NCBI GenBank assembly: GCA_021780285.1
Contig: JAJXZA010000173.1
Location: 1 to 12,293, forward strand
Direction: 5' to 3'
Source: Planctomycetota bacterium
GTDB taxonomy: Bacteria > Planctomycetota > Phycisphaerae > WQYP01
Length of the DNA stretch: 12,293 nt
Shown here: positions 4,742 through 11,103 of the stretch, in pieces
How the letters are laid out: each line of letters opens with the position of its first letter
Numbering within the stretch: the first letter of the stretch is position 1
Position numbers and translations under genes: made by a program
The notes under the pieces: generated by a model
Databases searched by the model: none
What the model was told of the DNA's origin: nothing
The model's input: only the letters and a program-made list of their open reading frames with translations

Positions 4742-6070
4742 ATGAAAGTATTCAAGCGAACAATTAAGGCTGCCGATGGACGTAAAATCAAAACCGCGGC
4801 ATGGTATGGCAAAATCCGCACGTCTCCGGGCCGCTGGCAAAGCGTAGTCCTTTGCACCGATAAGGGCGCAAGCGTTGAGCAACTGGCCAAACTCCAGAAA
4901 GATGCCGACCGCCGGCAACAAGGCCTGTTGACTGCCGATATGGAACATGCACGCCGTCCCTTGAGTGAGCACCTTGCCGAGTTTCACGCCGATCCCGCAC
5001 GTCAAGAGTTGGATGTTCGCCACCAGCAATTGGTTAAGTCGCAACTGGAACGCATGGTAAACATCGGCCAGTGGAAGCACCTGCCGGATATTACATCTGA
5101 CCACGTGGCCAAGATTGTTACAGAACTCAAGGCCGCAACGGTGTCCGAAGCGACAATCAACCGCTATATATCGGCGATTAAGGCTTTTGTGCACTGGTGC
5201 ATTAAGCGCGGACGCCTGCAAAGCGACCCGCTACTGGGTATCAGTAAGCTTCGGGAATCACGCAAGCCTCAACGCGCGTTGTCGGATGATGAAATTGCCA
5301 AGCTGCTCAACGCCGCACCGCAAGACCGCCGCATGGTTTACACGTTCGCTATCTTGACTGGCCTACGCCGTAGTGAATTGGCCGAACTCCGCTGGGGCGA
5401 TATTCATGCCGACGCCATACCCCCCTACATTCAACTGCGAGCCGAGCAAACAAAGAACCGCAAGGCTGACCAGTTGCCGCTACATCCTGACCTAGTGGAA
5501 CTCTGCAAGGGCGTAATGGCTCATCCTGATGCCAAAGTGTTTAAGACAATCCCGCGTATCGGCACTGACCGGCATATCGGAACTTTCCGACGCGACCTAA
5601 GGGCTGCCGGCCTAAGCGAAGATATTCACTTCCACCAGTTGCGGCATACAGCAATTCAGAAGTGGATTAAGGCCGGGCTTTCCATGAAGGTAGTCCAGCA
5701 ACTGGCGCGGCATAGCACGCCAAGCCTAACGGCCAACGTGTACGGCGTGTTGGGGCTGTCGGATGTTGGCGCTCGGCTGGATAGCGTGGTTATGCCGGTT
5801 CTGCACCAAGCGGTTAAGACCGGCACGGATGATGCCGTTTTTCATGCACCACTAATGCACCAAAACTCCCGCTTTTTGGTGCGCTTTGGTGCGCAACAGG
5901 GCATTAGCGGCGGTTCAGCCTTGGCAATGGCTCATGGTGAGCAAAGGCCTGTAAACATTGACGAAAGCCGTTGTTATCAAGGCTCTGGTGAGCACTACCC
6001 CCAACCGGATTCAAACCGGTGTATGCAGTCCTCTAGTCTGCATCAAGGAGATGAATCATATGGACAGTAA
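4742..6070 (+). CDS. Tyrosine recombinase (integrase) with unusually long C-terminal tail
   Basis: A site-specific recombinase of the phage-integrase family that would integrate and excise the element. The ATG at 4742 is chosen because AAAGGA lies 8 bases upstream; a TTG at 4718 would be the alternative. An N-terminal Arm-type strand region (residues 1-45) and a SAM-like core-binding domain (about 75-165) precede the catalytic domain. All main catalytic residues are visible: R209 in TGLRRSEL, H298 and R301 in HQLRH, H324 in ARHST and the nucleophile Y334 in TANVYGVL; a lysine lies in the TKNRKADQLPL strand. About 108 residues follow Y334, although such enzymes usually end within 20-40 residues of the tyrosine. 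That tail covers repeat-rich DNA (5845-5894) and a T-arm-like palindrome (6003-6020), so it may be att-site DNA read as protein. The frame ends 11 bases inside the next gene. Confidence 0.93.
   Translation: MKVFKRTIKAADGRKIKTAAWYGKIRTSPGRWQSVVLCTDKGASVEQLAKLQKDADRRQQGLLTADMEHARRPLSEHLAEFHADPARQELDVRHQQLVKSQLERMVNIGQWKHLPDITSDHVAKIVTELKAATVSEATINRYISAIKAFVHWCIKRGRLQSDPLLGISKLRESRKPQRALSDDEIAKLLNAAPQDRRMVYTFAILTGLRRSELAELRWGDIHADAIPPYIQLRAEQTKNRKADQLPLHPDLVELCKGVMAHPDAKVFKTIPRIGTDRHIGTFRRDLRAAGLSEDIHFHQLRHTAIQKWIKAGLSMKVVQQLARHSTPSLTANVYGVLGLSDVGARLDSVVMPVLHQAVKTGTDDAVFHAPLMHQNSRFLVRFGAQQGISGGSALAMAHGEQRPVNIDESRCYQGSGEHYPQPDSNRCMQSSSLHQGDESYGQ
5845..5894. repeat. Phased GCACC/GGTGC half-sites, candidate recombinase or excisionase binding region
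   Basis: TGCACC occurs at 5845-5850 and 5856-5861, and GGTGCGC in the opposite orientation at 5878-5884 and 5888-5894. Copies on the same side lie 10-11 bases apart, about one helical turn. The inner pair extends to a 9-bp perfect inverted repeat, GCACCAAAA (5857-5865) and TTTTGGTGC (5874-5882), with an 8-base loop. The region is inside the integrase open frame but beyond its catalytic tyrosine codon. The geometry fits a core or accessory site of an att region. A transcription terminator is less likely, as no T-run follows. Confidence 0.4.
5995..6042. other. T-arm-like palindrome at the element/chromosome junction, candidate att core
   Basis: ACCGG ATTCAAA CCGGT (about 6003-6020) is a 5-bp stem with a 7-base loop. 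On the minus strand the loop reads TTTGAAT, one base from the tRNA T-loop consensus. It is followed on the + strand by ATGCAG...CTGCAT (about 6023-6043), which could form an anticodon-arm-like hairpin. Tyrosine integrases often use the 3' half of a tRNA gene as att site, so a remnant is worth considering. No acceptor stem, CCA end or D-arm can be matched, and the orientation relative to the integrase does not fit simple tRNA-gene restoration. This is therefore a candidate junction, not a tRNA. Confidence 0.25.
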
Positions 6071-8609
6071 GCAGCAGGCCAATTCTTCGGCGCTTTCGCG
6101 GCGCGATTTTATGGCGGCGGCCGGCGCTGCGGCGCTGGTGCTGGCCAGCGATTCCATCGGAACCGCCGAGGGTGACGTAGCGAGCGGCGATGCTTCTGTT
6201 GCAACGCTTAGTCTCAATGGTTCGGCTTGGACGCTCATACAGGAGGACACGCACGAGCAGATTCCGGCCAGTGTTCCGGGGGTAAATTATGAAGCCCTTA
6301 TTGCCGCCGGCAAGTTGTCCGATCCGTACTATCGCGAAAACAGCGGCAAGGTGCAGTGGGTTGCAGACAAGACCTGGATTTACGAGCGTGAATTTGATGT
6401 GCCTGCGGAGCTTCTATCGCGGCCCCATGTGCACCTTGTGTGCTACGGGCTCGATACGCTCGCGACGCTCTGGATCAACGACCAGCATGTTGCCGACACC
6501 GACAATATGTACCGCCGGTGGGAGTTTGACGTTAAGGCGCTGCTCAAGCCGGGTCGCAATCATATCAAGGTTCGCTTTTCGCCCCTGGCGCCCTATGTCC
6601 GCGAGCATCAGGCGGCATACAAAAAAGAATTTAACGTCAACATTAACAAGCCGCGGAGTTGGGTTCGCAAAGCACCATACATGTGGGGTTGGAACTGGTG
6701 CCGGGCAATGCTTACTGCGGGCATATGGAAGCCGATAGAGATCGTCGCTTACAGCGCCCGCATTACAGACGTTGCAGTCGAGCAGCAGCATAACCGCGAT
6801 GGCACCGTTGAAATCGGGGTGCAGGCCCAGCTCGCTGGCGCCGCCGGCGACGATGAAGTGACCTTTACCGCATGGCATGATGGCCATGCCGTTGCGCAGG
6901 CCAAAGCTGCGGTTTCGGACGGCAGCGCAAAGGCGTCGCTGCAGATCAGCCAGCCTAAACTATGGTGGCCCAATGGCATGGGTGATCAGCCGCTGTACAC
7001 GATCGAGGCATCTCTGAAGCGGCATGATGGCTCGCAGTTGGATCAATCTTCGCGGCGTATAGGCCTGCGAACGGTGCATGTGCTGCCTCCCAAAGATGGT
7101 ATTGCGATGCATGTTGAAGTTAATGGCGTAGCGTTTTTCGTCAAAGGCGCCGACTGGATTCCCGCCGACAATATTCCCACGCGCGTGACGCCCGAAATAC
7201 TGCGTTCGTACATGCAGGACGGGGCGAACTGTCATTTTAACTTTATCCGGCTATGGGGCGGCGGCTATTATGAAGAAGACGCCCTCTTTGATGCCTGCGA
7301 TGAACTGGGCATTATGCTGCAGTTTGAGTTTAAGTTTGCCAATGCGTCTTATCCGGTGGAGGATGAAAAGTTCATTGCCAATGTGCGCGCCGAGGTGCAG
7401 GACAATGTGATCCGGGTGCGCCACCATCCAAGCCTGGCGATATGGAGCGGCAACAATGAAATCAAACACTTTAAGGGCTACAACTATCTTTTCGGCGATG
7501 TAATCGGCAAGACGCTGCTGGAACTTGTGCCTGATGCCTTTTATGAAAAAGGCAGCGGCGCCTGGCATAGCGGCGACATACATTATTGGGCCGTATGGGT
7601 GTGGACACTTCCATTTGAATCATACCATCGCGTGCATGGCTTCGTGAGCGAATTCGGCGCTCAGAGCTTTCCTGTTCCGATCAGCGTGCGGCAGTATACG
7701 GACGCGGCTGATCGTACAACCACCAATTCCAAAGTTATGGTTTATCACGAGAGATTTGTGCGTCCGTGGGGGCCTCTTCGCCTTAAGCAGTATACGAACG
7801 AGTATTTTGGTCAATTGCCCGAAGGCTTTGACGAGAACCTGTGGTTAAGCCAGGTCATGCAGGCTCACTGCCTGGGTTACTATGGCGTGGAGTTTTGGCG
7901 GCGCGATATGCCGCATTCAATGGCGGCCGCGATTTGGCAACTTAACGATTGCTGGCCGGGAACCACTTGGTCTATGATAGACTGGTACCATCGTTGGAAA
8001 GCCATTCAATATTGCAGCCGGCGGTTTTTTGCTCCGGTGCTGGTGACGGGTGACCTGAATGCCAAAACCGGAGATGCGCACATTTACGTTGTCAGCGACC
8101 GCATGCACAGCGCCACGGGTGAATTGCTCATTGACGTAACCGATGCACAGGGCAACGTTCTGCACCGAAGCAGTGGAAACGAAGCGATTGCGGCCCGCAC
8201 CAGTCGGCTGGCGCGTACGCTGCACTTGTCGCATCTGCTGGAAAAGTATGGCCCATCAAACTTGCTGGTTTGGCCGTCGGTGCGCATTGGCGCTAAGACG
8301 GTAGCGTCGAATCTGCTGTTTTTCGGCCGCCCCCTGCAACTCCGTTTGCAGCCGCCGCGAATCAGTCCGACGATTACCTCAGCCAACGGCGTTTTTACCG
8401 TTGAATTGCAGACCGATAAGCCTGCTCTATGGAGTTGGCTAAGTCTTGGGGAAGTAGATGCCAAATATTCAGATAATTTTGTGCATTTACGGCCCCAAAG
8501 CTCGCACGTCATTCATGTAACGCCGTCGCAACGCATGACGCTACCGCAGTTTGAGCGACTGCTGCAAATTCGGAGTATTACCGACATCGCCCCAACCATG
8601 CGGGCGTAA
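6060..8609 (+). CDS. Tat-exported GH2 beta-mannosidase-type glycoside hydrolase
   Basis: An 849-residue family 2 glycoside hydrolase, close to the usual length of beta-mannosidases (EC 3.2.1.25), which remove terminal beta-mannose from manno-oligosaccharides. ATG 6060 is preferred over ATG 6051 because AAGGAG (6045-6050) then has a 9-base spacer. A twin-arginine signal, SRRDFM (13-18), followed by an Ala-rich stretch indicates folded export to the periplasm. The GH2 sugar-binding jelly-roll domain runs from about 45 to 220 (WIYEREFDVPAELL, WINDQHVADTDNMYRRWEFDV). The catalytic acid/base E467 is in WSGNNE and the nucleophile E531 in FVSEFGAQ. WGWNWCRAM and WQLNDCWPGTTWS are typical beta-mannosidase features. 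It overlaps the integrase frame by 11 bases and converges with murA. Another GH2 activity is possible, but the motifs favour mannosidase. Confidence 0.9.
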   Translation: MDSKQQANSSALSRRDFMAAAGAAALVLASDSIGTAEGDVASGDASVATLSLNGSAWTLIQEDTHEQIPASVPGVNYEALIAAGKLSDPYYRENSGKVQWVADKTWIYEREFDVPAELLSRPHVHLVCYGLDTLATLWINDQHVADTDNMYRRWEFDVKALLKPGRNHIKVRFSPLAPYVREHQAAYKKEFNVNINKPRSWVRKAPYMWGWNWCRAMLTAGIWKPIEIVAYSARITDVAVEQQHNRDGTVEIGVQAQLAGAAGDDEVTFTAWHDGHAVAQAKAAVSDGSAKASLQISQPKLWWPNGMGDQPLYTIEASLKRHDGSQLDQSSRRIGLRTVHVLPPKDGIAMHVEVNGVAFFVKGADWIPADNIPTRVTPEILRSYMQDGANCHFNFIRLWGGGYYEEDALFDACDELGIMLQFEFKFANASYPVEDEKFIANVRAEVQDNVIRVRHHPSLAIWSGNNEIKHFKGYNYLFGDVIGKTLLELVPDAFYEKGSGAWHSGDIHYWAVWVWTLPFESYHRVHGFVSEFGAQSFPVPISVRQYTDAADRTTTNSKVMVYHERFVRPWGPLRLKQYTNEYFGQLPEGFDENLWLSQVMQAHCLGYYGVEFWRRDMPHSMAAAIWQLNDCWPGTTWSMIDWYHRWKAIQYCSRRFFAPVLVTGDLNAKTGDAHIYVVSDRMHSATGELLIDVTDAQGNVLHRSSGNEAIAARTSRLARTLHLSHLLEKYGPSNLLVWPSVRIGAKTVASNLLFFGRPLQLRLQPPRISPTITSANGVFTVELQTDKPALWSWLSLGEVDAKYSDNFVHLRPQSSHVIHVTPSQRMTLPQFERLLQIRSITDIAPTMRA

Positions 8610-8770
8610 AGGCGGCCGGCGCTCTTGCCGAGCAGACTTTGACTGCCATGGTGCAGCGGAGGTCATAGCGGGTTGCGGTGTCAAATGTGACATTTCAAAC
8701 AAGGAGTGCCTGTGGCTACCGGCATGTTTGCACCTGCGAGTATGGCGATGAAGCTACGGCCTGATGGGCC
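8610..8770. other. Convergent intergenic region with a small palindrome and a possible 20-codon frame
   Basis: The gap between the converging beta-mannosidase and murA genes has no clear bidirectional terminator. It holds nested palindromes, TGTCA-AATG-TGACA (8679-8692) and AAATGT-g-ACATTT (8683-8695), which look like a regulator half-site pair. Just after it, AAGGAG (8701-8706) lies 5 bases before a GTG (8712) opening a 20-codon frame (MATGMFAPASMAMKLRPDGP) that stops at 8772-8774, overlapping the murA stop. Whether this minute frame is translated cannot be told. It could also be a gene remnant. Confidence 0.3.
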
Positions 8771-10051
8771 TTAATTTTCGAGTTCGCGCTGATCCACCCG
8801 CTGAATACGGGCGCCGAGTTTATTGAGCCTCTCTTCGATGCGTTCGTAGCCGCGGTCTATGTGGTACACGCGATTAACGGTGGTGCTGCCTTCGGCGGCA
8901 AGGCCGGCAAGCACGAGCGCCGCTGATGCCCGCAGGTCGCTGGCCATCACCGGCGCACCCACCAATTGATCGGTTCCTTCAATGATGACCGTTGCACCTT
9001 CGCGGTGCACCTTGGCTCCCATGCGGGCCAGCTCGGCTACATGCAAAAAGCGATCCGGGAATATTTTTTCGGTGATGATGCTGTTGCCGTCGGCAATGGC
9101 CAAAAGCGCCATAAATTGGGCCTGCAGGTCGGTAGGAAAGCCCGGATGCGGCTGGGTGGTGATGGTGGTGGCGTGAAGCCGCTGGCTGCGCGCGACCGTA
9201 CAGCCGCCGTTGCTGGCGTCAACAATCACGCCGATAGCGCGCAGCTTGTCCACCGTGGCCATCAGGTCGCGTAGCCGCACATTTTCAAGCTCAATTTCGC
9301 CGTTGGATATGGCTGCGGCCACCATAAATGTGCCGGCTTCAATGCGGTCGCAAATCACGCGGTGCCGACATCCTTTAAGATCCGCAACGCCTTCTACTGT
9401 AATGCGCGGCGTGCCGTGGCCGCTGATCCGCGCTCCCATGGCATTGAGGTACTCGGCCAGGTCCACCACTTCGGGTTCGCACGCGGCCGATTCTATGGTG
9501 GTGGTCCCCTCGGCCAGCGTCGCCGCGGACATCACGTTGGCTGTGCCCAGAACGGTTGAACCGAAGTTGCCTCCCAAAAAAATATCGGCTCCGCGCAGCC
9601 GCTGCGCCGTCACGATTATATCGCCGCCCTCGAGCCTGAATTTGGCACCCAGCTTTTCAAGGCCGCGCTGGTGAATGTCAATCGGGCGATCGCCGATGGC
9701 GCATCCACCCGGCAACGAAACTCTCGCCTCGCCGCGCTTGGCCAAAAGCGGACCCAGTACGCAGATGCTGGCGCGCATCTTTCGCACCAGGTCATAGCGC
9801 GCGTGCGAATTGCTTTCGTCCTTTACTTCAATTTTCATCGAGCCGTCAGATTGCCGCTGGACCACAGCGCCCAGTTCGGTCAGCAGGTTCATTTGATGCT
9901 GAATGTCGGAAAGATTCGGCACATCTTCAATGACCGATGGGCCATTGGCAAGCAGCGCCCCGGCCATGATGGGCAGGGCGGCATTCTTGGAGCCATTGAT
10001 GCGTATTTTGCCGCGCAGCCGGGTTGAGCCTTCAACAATAAACGAATCCAT
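8771..10051 (-). CDS. murA: UDP-N-acetylglucosamine 1-carboxyvinyltransferase
   Basis: MurA (EC 2.5.1.7) transfers enolpyruvate from PEP to UDP-N-acetylglucosamine in the cytoplasm, the first committed step of peptidoglycan synthesis. The 426 residues match the family length. Characteristic residues are present: K22-N23 in GSKNAALP, the fosfomycin-target cysteine C117 in PGGCAIGDRPID, D308 in PTDLQAQFM and R374 in SDLRAS, near the start of the last helical region. The inside-out alpha/beta barrel repeats are evident. ATG at 10051 is chosen because GGAG lies 8 bases upstream on the minus strand. The same frame stays open further upstream to 10528, but that part is antisense-like readthrough inside dapB and not MurA. 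The cysteine means fosfomycin sensitivity is expected at the enzyme level. It follows dapB by 76 bases in the same direction. Confidence 0.97.
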   Translation of the reverse strand: MDSFIVEGSTRLRGKIRINGSKNAALPIMAGALLANGPSVIEDVPNLSDIQHQMNLLTELGAVVQRQSDGSMKIEVKDESNSHARYDLVRKMRASICVLGPLLAKRGEARVSLPGGCAIGDRPIDIHQRGLEKLGAKFRLEGGDIIVTAQRLRGADIFLGGNFGSTVLGTANVMSAATLAEGTTTIESAACEPEVVDLAEYLNAMGARISGHGTPRITVEGVADLKGCRHRVICDRIEAGTFMVAAAISNGEIELENVRLRDLMATVDKLRAIGVIVDASNGGCTVARSQRLHATTITTQPHPGFPTDLQAQFMALLAIADGNSIITEKIFPDRFLHVAELARMGAKVHREGATVIIEGTDQLVGAPVMASDLRASAALVLAGLAAEGSTTVNRVYHIDRGYERIEERLNKLGARIQRVDQRELEN

Positions 10052-10127
10052 TCGATACACTCCGCAAATCAGGACATCCATGTCAGACGCAGCCGGGCGA
10101 GTGCCGGGCCAACGCACTAAAAATATA

Positions 10128-10946
10128 TCATAAAATACCGAGCACGTCAGCCATCGAATATCGCCCCGGTTTGCTGCCGGCAATGAACGCCGCCGCCCGT
10201 AATGCGCCCATCGCGAACGTGTCGCGCGTGGTGGCAACATGGCGAATTTCAATGCGTTCGCCGCCCGTGGCGAAGTAAACGGTGTGCTCGCCGACAACAT
10301 CGCCCATGCGCAGAGCGTGCATACCAATGGTGCCTGGCCGTCGCTTGGCGTCGCCGCCATGGCGACCATGCTCCAGCGATGCAGACAAATTGCGGTTGGT
10401 GGCGGTGCAGATGCTCTCGGCCAGCGCCAGGGCCGTGCCGGAGGGCGCATCTTTTTTCTGGTTGTGATGCGATTCGACGATTTCGATATCGTAGGCGTCG
10501 CCCAGTTTGCGTGCCACCTCCGCGGCAATGTTCAGCAGCAGGTTAACCCCCAGGCTGGTGTTGGCGGCCTGAAGTATGGGAATGTCCCGGGCGGCTTCAT
10601 TGATGAGAAGCTGGTCGCTCTCGGCAAGGCCTGTGGTGCCGATGACCATACCAATATGTTGCTGCCGGCACACCGCAATGAGCTCGCGTGTGGCCGCCGG
10701 GGCCGAGAAATCTATCAGTACATCGGCGGTATTTTGACTGGCTTCGGGCAATTTGGCGGTGATGGCCACGCCGGTAGGCGACAGGCCAACCAGAGAGCCT
10801 ACATCCTTACCGGCCCACGGAGAATCCGCCCGTTCGATGGCCGCCACGAGACGGAATTTGTCTGGCTGGGCAGCGGCGAGGGCGATAATTCGGTTGCCCA
10901 TGCGCCCGCCCGCTCCTGATACCGCGAGTTTAATTGCCTGTGTCAT
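10128..10946 (-). CDS. dapB: 4-hydroxy-tetrahydrodipicolinate reductase
   Basis: DapB (EC 1.17.1.8) reduces 4-hydroxy-tetrahydrodipicolinate with NAD(P)H in the lysine/diaminopimelate pathway, supplying the cross-linking amino acid of peptidoglycan. It has 272 residues, the usual length. The N-terminal Rossmann motif GAGGRMG is at 11-17 and GTTG at 103-106. The catalytic histidine pair H160-H161, K164 and APSGTAL (167-173) form the substrate site (SHHNQKKDAPSGTAL). ATG 10946 is preferred to a GTG at 10952 because AAAGG lies 7 bases upstream of the ATG. A promoter-like pair precedes it. It is followed by murA on the same strand after 76 bases, linking DAP supply and sugar-nucleotide commitment in a probable cell-wall unit. 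Confidence 0.97.
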   Translation of the reverse strand: MTQAIKLAVSGAGGRMGNRIIALAAAQPDKFRLVAAIERADSPWAGKDVGSLVGLSPTGVAITAKLPEASQNTADVLIDFSAPAATRELIAVCRQQHIGMVIGTTGLAESDQLLINEAARDIPILQAANTSLGVNLLLNIAAEVARKLGDAYDIEIVESHHNQKKDAPSGTALALAESICTATNRNLSASLEHGRHGGDAKRRPGTIGMHALRMGDVVGEHTVYFATGGERIEIRHVATTRDTFAMGALRAAAFIAGSKPGRYSMADVLGIL

Positions 10947-11103
10947 GCTCACGCCTTTCGCGAAAGCCCCCTATTTTAGCGGCATTCGGCACCAGTACAA
11001 TCGCCGCAGATTTTGGTTTTTTGGGGTGGGCGAGGCGGTCGAAAGGTCGAAGCCGGGCGGTGCGCTTCGCCGGGCGGCATCTGGCGTGTAATATACCTCT
11101 CCG
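10947..11103. other. Divergent intergenic region between dapB and the protease gene
   Basis: Beyond the dapB promoter candidate, this gap has a T- and G-rich run (about 11011-11030) and a direct repeat GCCGGGCGG at 11052-11060 and 11069-11077. TAATAT at 11089-11094 lies 9 bases before the protease ATG and could be a -10 box. If so, transcription would begin at or near the start codon. No good -35 and no ribosome-binding site are visible for that gene. Confidence 0.3.
10973..11000 (-). promoter_or_regulatory. Candidate sigma-70 promoter for dapB-murA
   Basis: Read on the minus strand, TTGTAC (11000-10995) and TAAAAT (10978-10973) are separated by 16 bases, each matching four or five bases of the -35 and -10 consensus. 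Transcription would start near 10966, about 20 bases before the dapB ATG and upstream of its AAAGG ribosome-binding site. The good spacing and position make it a reasonable candidate. Confidence 0.45.

Larger units (their letters stand above)
1..6044. mobile_element. Integrative element with its own replication module (left end not identified)
   Basis: All genes from the left edge to about 6045 run on the + strand. They include an AlpA/excisionase-like HTH protein, a Toprim primase-like protein, a P-loop ATPase, an iteron-like repeat array, two unrecognised small proteins and a tyrosine recombinase as the last gene. From 6060 onward the content changes to ordinary chromosomal genes (glycoside hydrolase, murA, dapB, M48 protease). 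A terminal tyrosine integrase, an excisionase-type regulator and replication genes are the usual signature of integrative elements or phage satellites. No structural, packaging, conjugation or obvious cargo gene is visible. The right end is inferred to lie between about 5741 (catalytic tyrosine codon) and 6045 (ribosome-binding site of the beta-mannosidase gene). I found no matching direct repeat near the left side, so the left boundary may lie outside the window. Confidence 0.62.

Noticed and set aside
4712..5221. 169-codon minus-strand frame opposite the integrase
   Set aside because: It is an antisense shadow. The integrase frame carries the complete catalytic signature on the + strand.
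5958..6059. Upstream extension of the beta-mannosidase frame to an earlier ATG
   Set aside because: It would put 34 residues before the twin-arginine signal and overlap the integrase by more than 100 bases. AAGGAG at 6045-6050 points to ATG 6060.
5985..6060. A complete minus-strand tRNA gene
   Set aside because: Only T-arm-like and anticodon-arm-like hairpins can be drawn. No matching acceptor stem, CCA end or D-arm exists, and the T-loop has one consensus mismatch.
8750..8785. Rho-independent terminator after the beta-mannosidase gene
   Set aside because: Only a 4-bp GGCC/GGCC stem precedes the T-rich TTAATTTT, which is too weak to call.
9210..9674. 154-codon + strand frame opposite murA
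   Set aside because: It is an antisense shadow of murA with low-complexity Ser/Pro/Arg translation and no ribosome-binding site.
10052..10528. N-terminal extension of the MurA frame, giving 585 residues
   Set aside because: It lies in another frame inside the clearly coding dapB gene on the same strand. MurA homology begins at MDSFIVEG with a good ribosome-binding site, so the extension is chance openness.
10239..10919. 226-codon + strand frame opposite dapB
   Set aside because: It is an antisense shadow of dapB. Its translation has no recognisable motif, while dapB is unmistakable.
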